Of a stretch of DNA of 64,000 nt, positions 22,521-34,100 are shown piece by piece; positions within the stretch are counted from its first letter, which is position 1; the number at the start of each line of letters is the position of its first letter. The notes below the pieces were generated by a model, which searched no databases, was not told the origin of the DNA, and saw nothing but the letters and a program-made list of their open reading frames with translations. The stretch is from contig OW799233.1 in the NCBI GenBank assembly GCA_941918925.1, positions 171,472,235 through 171,536,234 on the forward strand, written 5' to 3'. The DNA comes from Phyto melanocephala (lineage: Eukaryota; Arthropoda; Insecta; Diptera; Rhinophoridae). A program made the translations under genes and the position numbers.

Positions 22521-22678
22521 TCATCTGGTCGATACGCCGGGATACTCTGTTAAGTTTACATCCACAGCTGCGATATTTCCAAAAGAACGATTGCTCCAGA
22601 GCTGCCAAGAGCTGAAAAAATCACGCGTTGTTCCATACTCTTTTAGCCGAGCTACTAAACACCGTTGTGCTTGCCAAG
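22521..22678 (-). other. Open minus-strand segment of unknown origin
   Basis: A GC-richer stretch stays open on both strands. On the minus strand it reads QRCLVARLKEYGTT then WQLWSNRSFGNIAAVDVNLT. It ends at the MITE inserted at 22682, so whatever it was is interrupted. I do not recognise the protein; it may be part of another transposon. Confidence 0.25.
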
Positions 22679-22681
22679 TTA

Positions 22682-23348
22682 TGCTAGGCGCACAATTGGG
22701 ACGAACGACGAATTTTTCGTCGCGAGTATTCGTCATAAAAAATAAAACACATTTGTGTATATGAGAATGCATACAATTGTGGCGTCAGTCGAAGTTCGCT
22801 ATACGCGGCGACCTCTGCATTTGATTTATTTCTATTTCTTACGACGGCGAACGACGAACAAATTGATACAAGGTGGCCATTTTTTATTAAATTTGGGTTT
22901 ACTTCTCAACTTTTTAAGAAAATAGAGTTAGTTTTTACTTTAATAATTGTTTTATTTTTATTTTAAAACATTTAAAATAAGTATAAAAAAGTAAAGTAAG
23001 TTTGCAAATGTTTAAGTTTATTAAGTGATCTTTTTTTCTTATGGTCACACTATTAGCTGTTATACACAAACAAAATTTTTATTATTGTTTAATGCACGTA
23101 CCCACGACATTCTTTGCAAACGTTTGCTTATACGTAAACAAGTTTTTATTTTTACAGAAATTACATTTATTGTTTTGTTGAGTTTCACAAAAAACACAAA
23201 CAAACACTTAACAATTTTATCAACTATAAAAGATGTTACTTTTTCGTCGTTGTTGTGCTTCACACGACGAATTTGCACAACGAATCTTTACCGAAGAGTT
23301 CGTCATGTTGGGCGAAATTCGTCATTCGTCCCAATTGTGTGCCTAGCA
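22682..23348. mobile_element. 667-bp Harbinger-type MITE, TTA-flanked (copy 1)
   Basis: The ends are TGCTAGGCGCACAATTGGGA (left) and, on the minus strand, TGCTAGGCACACAATTGGGA, continuing into CGAACGACGAAT / CGAATGACGAAT. A TTA duplication flanks both sides (22679-22681 and 23349-23351), matching PIF/Harbinger. The 130-codon open frame at 23025-23417 runs through the element and out of its end, with no domain. A second copy with the same TTA duplication and a SINE inside is at 50037-51115. Confidence 0.85.
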
Positions 23349-23351
23349 TTA

Positions 23352-24284
23352 GGGTCAGAACACTGTGAAATCCTCATCTATATTTACGCCGAAACAATAC
23401 CAATGGCGAATTATTAAGAAAAAAATTAAAACAATTATTCTGGGTTCTTGAGGATAATAGTGATTCTGTTATTATTGCCGTTGTTCTTATTCGTAAAAAT
23501 GACGTTTTAGTCTTATTTGACAGTTGTTGTACAGAAAAATGTCAAATAAGTCTTTAGTAAACCTAAGATATGTTTTATAAATATATAAGCCTGCATCTGT
23601 TAGCTATTTTGGATGCACATAATTATTTAGAATAAAAATCTATATTAAAGCACTAAACGTAGTCATTATCGACGACAAATCTGGCAATTCTGATAAAAAT
23701 GTAATGATGATAAAAATAAAATGATTGTTATGCTTTTAACCTTGGCTATTGATATGTATTTATTAAAATTATTTTCTATTTAATTAGAATAATCTACAAC
23801 TTTTGGGACACTCTTTGCACTTGAATATTAACATACCATGAGCTACACTTTGTTTTTGTTTATTCTTTTCTTTTCATTCTTTCTGGAATTGAAATAAATA
23901 TTTAATCAAACTACTTGTACTCACAGACGCACATGCTGGCTCTTATATTTATACATTTACATATACATACTTGCTATTACTTAGTTATTTCCCACATACG
24001 CATTCAAATCCTTTATCCCTGTGCTATCAAAAATAAGTGTCAGTATCATGTGTGGCATAGATTTGAACAAATGTATAAAGAAACGTAGAAAATAATCCTC
24101 AATTCAAAAATCTTTTATAAATATTAAAGACAAGAAGAAGAAGAAGAAAAGAAAGCAAAAGGCTTTTAGTATGGTCTAATAACTTTTCTTTAAATGGCAC
24201 ACATGATTGCTAGAGAAATAACTTGAGTCAAAATTTAAGCCTAAAATAATGCTCTGTATATTTAGTTTTTCATTGTTTCTTTTT
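23352..24284. other. AT-rich DNA, nothing recognised
   Basis: No recognised gene. A GAAGAAGAAGAA run lies near 24133. Confidence 0.45.
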
Positions 24285-24400
24285 ACCCTTCACCATGACA
24301 GACAAGGGTATATTTTAAATAGTTATTTTATTTGTAATCTCCGATAATATAAAATTAATATATTCTGAGAGTTAGATTTAGCGATATACATATTCATATT
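24285..24400 (-). mobile_element. HINE 3' terminus fragment
   Basis: TTTTTACCCTTCACCATGAC then AAGGGTATATTTTAAAT forms the ACCCTT...AAGGGTAT hairpin seen at the 3' end of the HINE copies, in minus orientation. It is followed by a degraded CCGATAATATAAAATTAATA stretch where other copies read CCGACCCCATAAAGTATATA. The rest is not identifiable. Confidence 0.5.
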
Positions 24401-25149
24401 TGGTTTTAAAGGTAAGCAAAATATGTACATCCCAAAAAATATTTGTTTTGAAAACATTTATAAAAAAATTATTTACAAATGTTTAAATAAAGTTTCTTTT
24501 TTAAACTTTAGAACATGTTTGCATTACATACAGGTCGAACAGAGTTTTAAGAATTTGTTTTAATAAAAATGAGACTATAAGCCAATAAATGGCTGACATG
24601 TAGTTAAAAACTACAATTAATTTCTTTTTATGAAATTTACCGAGTGGCGGTTAGAACCTTATACAAAATAGAACGTCAGCTATTAAGGTCTTCTGTAAGC
24701 TAGCCCCAATTGGAGATTTTTAAGGGAGATTGGTTTGCGCTTTTCTGCATTTAATGTTGATAAGTTCTTCCTTGTGTGCTTTAAGAGTTATAGCGCTTGT
24801 TATTTTTTAATGCGTTTAACTACATATTTGCTTATTATTAACTCGTATACTAGCACTGCTAGCAATCATTCACATGATTTTACATTATCCATGTTTCTGC
24901 TTGATATAATAAGACGGGTTTGATGAACGATTTATAAAATTTACTCTGCTTTTTCCTCAATAAAATGTTTAATTATTTTTTTTTTTCGTTTCTGGTTACT
25001 TTAAAATTATTTTATGCCATTGTATGTTTCTTACACAGGATGAACCCAAATTAACGCTTCAGTGCAAAAATTTGATAATTTGTTGATTATTATTTTTTAT
25101 ATATTAATATGAATTTTGTATGATATAAATTTTTATTAAAAAAAATAAG
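24401..25149. other. AT-rich DNA, nothing recognised
   Basis: Low-complexity A/T sequence; the open frame 24735-24923 has no recognisable domain. Confidence 0.4.
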
Positions 25150-25465
25150 AAAGATAGAAGTGACCACCAATTTCATCTGTGCACAATTGGGCCTTTAAAC
25201 CGAAGTTTTGCATAACTGCACCCAAAGTGTCAGGCTCTATTGCCCTGATCTCAGCTTTAATGTTTTGCTTCAGCTGTTCTATAGTTTTGGGATTTGTAAC
25301 CTATATTGGTAATTTAATATAATTCAAAAGAAAAAAATAAGGAGCTGTTAAATCAGGTGAATGTGCTTGCCAATTAAATTCTCAATTTTTTTAAATAATT
25401 CGCTCAATAAAATTCGGAAAATTAAAATTCTGCCAGTACGTCTTTAAATTTTGCTTGGTAATGTA
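25150..25465 (-). pseudogene. Mariner-like transposase C-terminal relic
   Basis: On the minus strand, WQAHSPDLTAPYFFLLNYIK is followed by VTNPKTIEQLKQNIKAEIRA, IEPDTLGAVMQN and a CTDEIGGHF tail. This matches the C-terminal third of insect mariner-type transposases (WPPxSPDLTPxDFFLWGYLK ... VY..P.TI..LK..I..EI ... GGH). The final catalytic Asp position reads Tyr here (PYFFL for PDFFL). A stop near 25305 interrupts it. The N-terminal two-thirds are not found nearby. Confidence 0.75.
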
Positions 25466-25701
25466 ATACGATACAACGAATAAAATCTGTAAAAAAAATA
25501 ATAATAAACAAAAAAATTAACTAATTCATATTTGTTTTCATTTGTGTATGTAGTTAATGTTAACTAACATTTAAGTCAAATCTGTTGAGTTCATTCTATA
25601 GAGTTATTTTATTCCCAAAATATTAAAATGCCTTAAATACATAAATATTAAAGCATACAGCGGAAACCAACAACACACATACAAACAAATTAAATATAGA
25701 G

Positions 25702-27145
25702 CACTGTTGTCAACTTTTCCCCAAAAAATATCGCTAAAATATGTAGAAAAATAGCTAGAAAATAGCTAAAAATTAAAAATTGTCAAAATTTTAGCAATAA
25801 ATCGCTACTATTTATTTTTTTTTTTTAAATTCTGGCATAAATTTAACAAAAAATAGCCAAGTTTTCGTCGATTTTTTTTATTGCGCGGAAAATTTAGCGT
25901 TTTATCGCTAAGTTTTTCTAAAACAACGAAAAAAAAAGAAAAGTACAGCCATTTTTATTACGCAGGCAGCTTTTATTAGTTACATTTTAATACATAATTT
26001 ACATATGTATGACGGTATGTGAAAAAATTCAAGAAATACACGTACACATATGTACGTTATATATCAATTCAAAAAAGTAACGTTTATTAAGTGTTGACGT
26101 TATATTTATAATATTCATACTTAACTCCTATTTAAAAACATTTTGGGATTTATTTGCTAAAAGCCTTTCATATGTAATATTGTAATCTAGTCGCTTTAAT
26201 GCTGATTTAAATAAATTGTAATTGAAGCTGTCGCATCGGACACTTCAGCCAAGCTTAGAAGTGTTAACACAATTTGTTGTTTTTCCGTACTGAAAAAAAA
26301 TATTTATTTTAGATTTATGTACCACGTAGGTTTTTAGTTTTTAATAAACATGCCTAATAACTTCTTAACAACTTCTAAGTTCCATTAAGAGATGGGTCAC
26401 TAAAACATTTTTATTTATCGCTAAGCATTTGGATCTATAAATACGGTTTTCATTCGTTCTATCGAAATATTTTTTACATAAATCACTAAGGTGATCAATT
26501 GAATTGATTGACGTACGTTGAGTTATTAATAAAACCTTCTTTAAAATTAAATTATCTCCAATATAACCCTCCCACCGATGCAGATGACTTGTATTTTTAT
26601 TTGTACAATTTTGCAGACAGGGAGCACCTGCATCAATATCCCTTTGTATCGTCTTTTTAATCTTGCATTATCCAGAACTTAAACTTTTAATGGCTTAACA
26701 ATGCATAAGTTTTGGATCATATTAGTTCTTTTTTGCAATATTTCGAAATTCTTGCAAGAAATTTTTAAATAGTTTTTTTTATATAATTCACAAACTCATC
26801 TAAAGAAAGAGAGAAACGTTTATTTAACATCTTCTTTTTACAAAAAATGTTTCGAGCTATAAATTTTGCAAGATAAAATTGGTTATTAAATTTCAATGCA
26901 TGTGCTTTTTGGCTTTCAGATGCCAAAATCTGTATAAAAAGTGTATTGAAAATAGTATTCGCCTTACAAATGAATTGGTAGCTACTCTTTAAGAATATTA
27001 ACATCAAATGTATTTAAAACACGTTAAAATCAAACATCGCAAAAATCGATAGATTTCCCGCTAATAGGTAAATCATATTTTTTCCCGGAAAAAATATCTA
27101 AAAATCGCTAGATTTGACGAGAAAATAGCTGAAAGGGCAACAGGG
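25702..27145 (-). mobile_element. hAT-superfamily element with perfect 8-bp duplication
   Basis: ATATAGAG flanks both ends exactly (25694-25701 and 27146-27153). The ends are CACTGTTGTCAACTTTT (left) and CCCTGTTGCCCTTTCAG (right, minus strand). Subterminal regions share AATAGCTA and ATCGCTA motifs. The interior encodes minus-strand fragments such as VLTLLSLAEVSDATA, which resembles the hAT block LIEVxDATAE, and an open 80-codon stretch at 26765-27007. Stops are frequent, so no active transposase remains. The termini and duplication carry the classification; the coding match is weak. Confidence 0.85.
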
Positions 27146-27796
27146 ATATAGAGTATGTTTTACTGAAACTACTTAGATTGTTATTGTTGTTAGAATATTA
27201 AGCCATTATAGTTTAAAAGAGTTCAAATGAGAATAGTTTAAAGTGAACATTGAACACAAAGAAGCAGAGGTAATTATTTTAGTGAATATTGAATATACAA
27301 AAGTGGAGTAGTCAATTTGGATACTTAGAACCGAAGAAGGTTCAGAATATGTATACAAGTTTTTGATTTATATGTGAACAATTTTAAATTACATTTTCTT
27401 CAATAAAAAATTATTGATTAAATATAGCACAATTGTGTTAAAACTTAATAAATTTATTTTTTTAAATGTTTTGTCTTATAGTTTTACAATTAAAGAAAAA
27501 ATTCCTAATAAATTTAGTATTTTAGAAAACTTTCATATAAAACCTTATAAGGGTTTATTTAATTAACTTTATATTTGAATATTTTTACCCAGGTTTGTGT
27601 GTGGGACACAATATTAACTTATTGTTGATTTTTCTTATATATCTTTTCATGGCTTGAAATTACTGAAGGCACTGATTGAAACTGAGTTTAGAAGAAGACA
27701 GATTAGTTTTGGAGTACAGTCTCTCTTTCTCTCTCATCTTCACTTCACTTCTATTCAAAATTTTAGCAAGAAGTTGTTAACAACTAGTTGTAGCTT

Positions 27797-28221
27797 TCCT
27801 GCAGGAAATGTTTATAGTGAAACAGTAATGATTCTGACCAATTATATGCTAGACAATATTCTTTGCTAAAGACATTTAACATGTGCTTGTTATTGAAAAT
27901 CCACTAGCGATGTTAGAACTACTGACTGGGTAGTACTTATGGAACCATATGGCGACATTAGAACCACATATACAGCAGTTCATTTTAGTAAATCTAATCT
28001 TCACTTTTGTAACTTTTTATCTCAATAAAATAAAATATTATTTTTAAATGTAAAACTAGACTATAGTTTATCATCTAAGATTTTTTTTTGCGTGTTTTCT
28101 GTTTTTGGTTTTCAAAATGTAAAAATTGTTGACGTTTTGTTGACAATAGCATCAAAAAGTCACTAAAATAGTCGACAAAAGTGGTGACTAGGAGACACTT
28201 GACCCCAGATTTCCTGCAGGG
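27797..28221 (-). mobile_element. MITE with CCCTGCAGG termini (copy B)
   Basis: Ends TCCTGCAGGAAATGTTTATA (left) and, on the minus strand, CCCTGCAGGAAATCTGGGGT. It shares blocks with the element at 51999-52391 in opposite orientation: GTCAAGTGTCTCC, GTCAACAAAACGTC, GACCAATTATA and ACCATATGGCGACATT. This proves an interspersed family of about 400-425 bp. No coding capacity; no clear target duplication. Confidence 0.8.
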
Positions 28222-29794
28222 TTGAATTTCAGCAAAGACACTCACTACATTCAGACACATACTACATTATGCACCTGCAGCTATATCTTATATTGTGCAT
28301 CAAAATTGTATTTCTTAATTAAATCTGATCATGTATTATATTGTGTAGTTTTTCTTATTCTAAATAGATTTTTTTATATATAAATCCTACTCAAAATTTA
28401 CACCTGAAGTTGATACCTATGACTCTATGATTCGTTAGCCCACATGTTTTAAGAAGTTGCTGTAATTTATTTTCGCTTAAAGTAATCAGTTGAAATCTGA
28501 TTTTACAAGACCATATTAGACTAGTCAAACATCATTAAGTCATTCGATTGCCAAAATCTTCAATAGGACGAAGGCGCAAAATATTACAGCTAACAACTAA
28601 TATTGGTCAAAAGTTTTCGCACTTGAAGGAGAAAATTACCGCTTTAAGGGATATGTAAATTCATTTAAAATTGCTACCCACTTCATGGATTATTCGTTTG
28701 TTAATTAACACGCTTAGGCCTATATTAGTACCTTGCTCAACAGTTTGTGTCCAGGTATCTAGGAAAAATGCAAAGCTACCATATTTGGCCACTACCATTG
28801 GAATGTACTAGTAATCTAAAGAAATTCTATAACAAGCTAGATATGTTTCAGCTATAAAAACTTCTTTGCCTAGGTTACTAGTATATCTAGTAACCAGTGA
28901 AATGTAATATTAAGAAAAAGTTACTTTTGTAAAATGTAATATTCAGGAAAAGTGCTACAAATGCATCTTCTTACCTTCTAAGCAAAATCGTGTTTCAAAA
29001 TGATAGTGAAAAAAGTCTACCATTAATGTTTTTCTAATTAAATTTTGCCTAAACATTTGCTTATAATATCAGTTAATAAAACCTAAAATACGATTTCTCA
29101 AAGTGACTTCCTTATAGTATTTATTGTTATACGTCTGAAGATTCATATAATATTGAAGGTTGCGTGTCGTGTGTATATGTTTCATGCAATAATCATTAAG
29201 TAGTCTTAGCAAAATCGCTTTAAAGATATCGTATTCACTTTTACCTATCACTTGTGTATCGATTGTGTTTTTTTAGCTGAAGTTAGATAAATCGTTTAAT
29301 TAATGATTGCTGTCTGTTTAATAAAATTCAGTATGACGTGACATGCTTACGGGTCTTAGTTATTATACATATACTCTAACTTTCTAATGTGATTCTTGCC
29401 TTGGATATTTCAGTGAGAATTGCATTCAAGGCACTTTTGTGTTTTGTGAACTTCATATAAAGAGTTTTTACATGTACCAGATTAATTATAAAGTGATTTA
29501 AAGAATCGCATAAAATTTATTATGGTTTTATTTTTACCACAATATTTAAAAAGTGGGCCTCGAATATGACTTGTCAAAATAATTTCTGCTAATGTATTCA
29601 GTTAAGATAAAGCAGTATACAGTCACTTATTTTTCCAAAATCTTTGAGCATAGAAAAATTATATGAATTTAGGAAAAATCATTATAGGCGTTAAAGTGAG
29701 TGTGTCGTCTTTATTTTCCATTATTACAATAAATTGAACCAAAAGCCTACATTTGCAAAATTTCAGGATCACGCATTTAATTATCTTAAGCATC
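28222..29794. other. AT-rich DNA with one small inverted repeat
   Basis: ACTAGTAATCTAAAGAA near 28808 is repeated in inverted form (TTCTTTGCCTAGGTTACTAGT) ending near 28887, forming a hairpin of about 80 bp. Nothing else is recognised. Confidence 0.4.
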
Positions 29795-29796
29795 TA

Positions 29797-30045
29797 ATAC
29801 ACGGCATGTCTGTCAAAATTGTATGTTTACAGGCAATCTTCGCTGACTGCTTTGCAGCAGCAGATATTTTTGCCAACGGCTGATGTCACATGTTTTGACA
29901 GATGAAAATAGAGCGCACTCTAACTGAAATTTTGTCCGAAGTATCAACACATGTTTTTTATACAAGTAATTTTATAAAGGTAACATACGACATGTTCGTA
30001 TTTATCAGTGTGGAATTTGTCAGATGTAAAAAACATGCCGTGTAT
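29797..30045. mobile_element. 249-bp MITE, TA-flanked
   Basis: The ends are ATACACGGCATGTCTG (left) and, on the minus strand, ATACACGGCATGTTTT; TA lies just outside each end (29795-29796 and 30046-30047). The TGTCA/TGACA motif is repeated just inside both ends. A TA duplication suggests a Tc1/mariner-type origin, but no internal match to the transposases in this window is seen. Confidence 0.7.
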
Positions 30046-30060
30046 TAGCTGCTTTAGTAG

Positions 30061-30095
30061 TACGCATTTAAGTACGCATTTAAGTACGCGTATCA
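30061..30095. repeat. Short tandem repeat, ~12-bp unit
   Basis: TACGCATTTAAG occurs twice in tandem, followed by a third partial TACGCGTATCAG copy. Confidence 0.7.
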
Positions 30096-30227
30096 GACAA
30101 ATTTCAGTCAATGATTTCTTTTTAGATATTAAAGGAAAGAGACCATTTTTTTCTAAGTATTTATCCATAGACAAATTATATGAATTTAAGAAAAGCGTTA
30201 AGAGCTGGGTGTAAGATTGGACATATA

Positions 30228-30344
30228 GGGCCGTATTCATAAAAAATATTTTAGGTTTATTGAAGGCTTATTTGACAAATTTCTCTACAACATCTGTCAA
30301 TTAAGCATTTTATAAACCTAAAATATTTTTTATGAATACAGCCC
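30228..30344. mobile_element. 117-bp hairpin MITE (copy 1)
   Basis: Left GGGCCGTATTCATAAAAAAT and right, on the minus strand, GGGCTGTATTCATAAAAAAT, continuing with ATTTTAGGTTTAT on both arms. ATA flanks both ends (30225-30227 and 30345-30347), a 3-bp duplication. The sister copy at 39840-39956 is also 117 bp and is flanked by TAA. Confidence 0.85.
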
Positions 30345-30574
30345 ATAACCTTTAATTTTCTTTATTAAAAAATTAACAAAAACCCTATATTTGTAAAATT
30401 ATATCTAATTCTCTCAGTTTAGTGACGTCTTAATTTTAAATAAATTTTGATCTATATTTTGAAAAATTCATAAATAAACATATTTTTTACACGTGAAATA
30501 TATATATGAAATTTTGTCTTTTTCCTTTAAGATGCAATTGTATTTTATTTATTACCGCAAAGAATTTTTTTAAT

Positions 30575-31075
30575 GACCTACTCTTACATTGAAAGCTATA
30601 GCTCTCTTCAGAATTAACCGATTAAGCACGTTTTCAGTATCAAAATTTCATATTCGTTGCAATTTCTGTTCGTGCTCTAGCGTGCTTTCAACAGGCGGAC
30701 AGACGGACGGACTTAGATCATTTGTCCTGAAATGAAAACAGAACTAAAAAAATACATACTTAATGGAATCTAAAATAAACATTGCAATGTGTTACAAGCG
30801 AAGTGACTAAATAAATATACCGCCACACCAATTTTTGGTGGTGGCTCAAGGCATATTTATTCATCAGGTACTGTTGAGTCGTCAGCAGATTATTTTTTTT
30901 CAACACGTCTTTTTAAATTTCAGTTGTTAAAATGCATAAATAAAAAACAATTTTCTCTCTTTTCTAATTTATTTCAAATGTTAAACTTCATATATAAAAA
31001 ATATAAACAAAAAAATTCTCTCCGAACTGCAATTACCTGATGCATAAATATGCCTTGGTGGTGGCTGTGAAAACA
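30575..31075 (+). mobile_element. HINE type 2, partial copy split by a MITE
   Basis: Shares with 10785-11232 the GGACAGACGGACGGAC tract (30696-30712), the following AAAACAGAACTAAAAAAATAC block, and the ending AATAAATATACCGCCACACC with a terminal hairpin CCACACCA-TTTT-TGGTGGTGG. The hairpin's last bases are duplicated by the insertion at 30847-31057, after which GTGGCT resumes. The 5' part is diverged or truncated. Confidence 0.6.
30847..31057. mobile_element. 211-bp MITE with 9-bp target duplication
   Basis: Left CAAGGCATATTTATTCATCA and right, on the minus strand, CAAGGCATATTTATGCATCA, both followed by GGTA. GTGGTGGCT is repeated exactly on both sides (30838-30846 and 31058-31066). If the outermost G is coincidental, the duplication is 8 bp. 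It entered the 3' hairpin of a HINE element. Its CAAGG start is shared with the element at 41135-41325. Confidence 0.9.
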
Positions 31076-33604
31076 TTTGATAAAATTTCAATTAATTGTA
31101 AATTTTGGCATAATTTTTTTTAACCAAAAAAGTGTTTTCTTGCTTCTGATTTTTGAAATATATGTAAAATAAATTCCGTTTCCAAAACATTTTTAATTTA
31201 TTTTCTGTTAAAAAAAAAAAGTTTGTAAAATGTTGTTCATTTGCCAGACATTTTTTGTATATCATTCATCGTTAAAGAGAATAATTAATAATTTAAAAAA
31301 AAATTTTTTCTTACGTAAACGAAGAGCATTTCTTAAAACTTTATTACTTTTTGTATAATTATATAGTTAAGCTTTTAATAACTAAATGACAGCTTGACAG
31401 CAGCAAATAGTTTTAAAATACTTTGTATAAATTGGCCATCATAGGTCGTTGGGTCGGTGGGAAAGGGGTTGCCAGAAGCACTATCAATACGCACACTCAG
31501 AGTCCCATGTGGTGTTTCGCTTTGATATTAGAAATAATTTAAAATAAGGAAAGAAATAATCTAAAACTAATGAAAAATGGCCGTCATAAACATTAATTGA
31601 ACTGACCATTCGTATCTTGGAATCTAGTGTGAGTTTTCAAGTTAAGAGAAGTAGGACTAAATAAACAAATATATGCATACACATCGGTCAATTTAACAGA
31701 AAAGGTGCGTAAGTGTGTATAAAAGCAAGGTTTGAATAAAAATTTATTTTCAAGTTAAAAGTTTTTTTACCATTCATAGCCAACTGCAAAAATGTGTCAA
31801 AATATATTAATTAATTTAAGCTAAAATTTTCTGCATATACCCTCACACATACATTTAGAAATTATTTAAATTCTAGCAGTGTATTTGTGGGATTTATAAA
31901 CATATATGTACATATCAACTAGGTTGTGGATAGTGTAGTGTGTGTTTGAGGTTAAGTTAATTTAAAGTTTATTCAGAGCTTTTAATGTGAGCATATTATA
32001 AGCTTATGTTGTTGTTGTTGTCTTTTTATATTTTCCACATATGCTTGAATAATACACAACAACAACTTATACCCAAACAAATATATTCACACACAGACAC
32101 ACACACACACCTAGCCAACATGTTTGGAATCCTTATTATAGAATATAATGGATTATATACGATACAATACGGGTCCAAGTGGAAACTTAAAAGAATGATG
32201 AGATTTCACATGCACGTTTTTGTTTCATATTTTCAATTTAAACGCCAGAAAATCAAATTTTATATACATTCGGATTTTTGTTTTGCTTTTATTGTTGTTA
32301 TTGTTTTAGGCTGTTTTTGTTATTCAAGTGATGATACTTTGTTGCTTGCGAAACCAATTCAGTCCTTTTTGGTGCCTCATGTTCACAATTTTGTGTAGCT
32401 GTTTGATTTTCTACTTATCGAAATTCCAAAAAAAAAAGAAAAATGCTTTTGTCTAGATTTGATAATAAATTGAATGTGTTTACGAATACGAAATATGAAA
32501 TAACAAAAATTATTTTTCTAATGTGTTTTTTCTTTTTTTTTTTTTGATTTTATTTGGCGAATACGTTTATCCATATCCGTTACGGTATTAGTGAGTAATA
32601 TAAATGTCTTATCTACTGCTGGGTTTGGGGACTGTTAAAATAAATATTCTCATTGAATAAGTCTTAAATGTAAAATTGAATAGAGTTGGAGTAGATTTCA
32701 ATGTCCTTATTGTTTCAAAGTATTTAATAAGCAAGTAATCCCTCCTAAAGCTGAAGAAGAATTATATTGTCTTTTAGTTTTGCAAATAAAGAAAACGAAA
32801 ACCTTTTTCGTAATCTTTATGAAGTATCATGCATATATTGGAACATTAATAATTTGTTGGGCACAATGGGACCAGCGAATTTTCGAAATGCAAATTACAA
32901 TTGAATTACGTAAAATAGTGAAGCATGCAAAATTAAACTAAACTAACTACGTAAGCTTGAAGTATTTTGTTAGCGCAAGAAATACTAAGAGAATTTTTTT
33001 CCCTCACAACTTAGCAAATTGAGAATAAAATATGAACTTTATTTTGCTTTTTTCATAAAATAAAAAGACATATATTAGACGGTGAGTTTAAGTTATTGCA
33101 CAAGTTGAACTTAGCGTGGATAAGTTTATGAATAAATTCTGAATCTGCTTTAAAATATGTTTAATGAATATTTTGTAAATATAATTTAATTGTTAAGTTT
33201 GAGTCTTGAAATTTCAAAATGACCTTCACGAATGTTCCGACAGTACCATATCTCATCAATCCAAATAATTATTTTAAGAGAAGTACGACAAATGTTAAGC
33301 TTCTGACAAAGATTAAGGTTTTATAGATTTTAACTCACACTCACAACATATCCATTATTGTCTGCTAAATACAATGGATTTTCATAGAAAAATTTCTAAG
33401 TAAATATTTTACGGTAACGGTTAAAGGATCCCTCCGGTTAAAGGATCCCTTCTTTGGTATTAAAAATTTAATATGCTTCAGGTTAGTTCGACCATACTTC
33501 ATCTTATTTTGCAAGCATCAAACATAAAGATAACTTTCGGTTGGTAAATGAATGCAATTGCAACTTTTGAAAATAAAAAGACAAAAGGTCAAATTTAAAA
33601 TTTT
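31076..33604. other. AT-rich DNA, no gene recognised
   Basis: Includes the 130-codon open frame 32006-32398, judged spurious because it crosses CA and GTT runs and has no domain. A direct duplication CGGTTAAAGGATCCCT occurs twice at about 33417-33451. Confidence 0.4.
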
Positions 33605-34100
33605 TGATGACCACCTTATAAAGGGTGTATCAATAAGAATGTGATTTTTAAATTTAATATATTTTTTTTTCTGCAAGCGGCAACTCCTAAACTTGATGGC
33701 TGTTACTTATATCAATTCCGATTGTTAAAAATGGAGCGCTTTACGCGAGAACAACATGTTATAATTGTGAAAATTTATTAAACTAATTTGCAAATATATG
33801 CTCGGGCTGCTCACACGTCAAATAACTTTAAGTCTAAAAAGTGCACTCAATGTATCAACCACTCGAAAAGTAGTTAAAAGATTTAAAGCCACTGGTTCGG
33901 CTATGGACTTTAAAAACTTTGCTGTTGTAAGTGAGAGTGTTGCCGCAGAAAAAAAAATCAATTCTGCTGCGTTCCCGACAACTTCAAATTTCATGAAGTA
34001 CTACGCAGAGGATTTTTACAAAAGACTTCTACCTACTTTTACCCTCTATAAAGTTCAGCTAACTCAGAAGCTCAAACCATTGAAGCACCGGTAATTCGTT
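33605..34100 (+). pseudogene. Mariner transposase N-terminal relic
   Basis: The chosen start is the ATG at 33732 (MERFTREQHVIIVKIYY), a classic mariner opening. The second half of the DNA-binding region follows in another frame: STTRKVVKRFKATGSAMD, then AVVSESVA. The linker reads YKVQLTQKLKPLKHR, ending at a stop at 34092-34094. This is the paired-like helix-turn-helix region of the transposase. The catalytic domain is absent downstream. AGGGTGTATCAATAAGAATG at about 33617 may be the left terminal repeat. Two or more frameshifts are present. Confidence 0.8.

Noticed and set aside
23025..23417. 130-codon open frame
   Set aside because: It lies inside and runs out of a MITE with clear termini and a TTA duplication; its sister copy at 50 kb does not keep the frame.
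32006..32398. 130-codon open frame with a hydrophobic start
   Set aside because: It crosses TTGTTGTTG and CACACA runs and has no domain or codon bias; chance frames of this size are plausible in 64 kb of AT-rich sequence.
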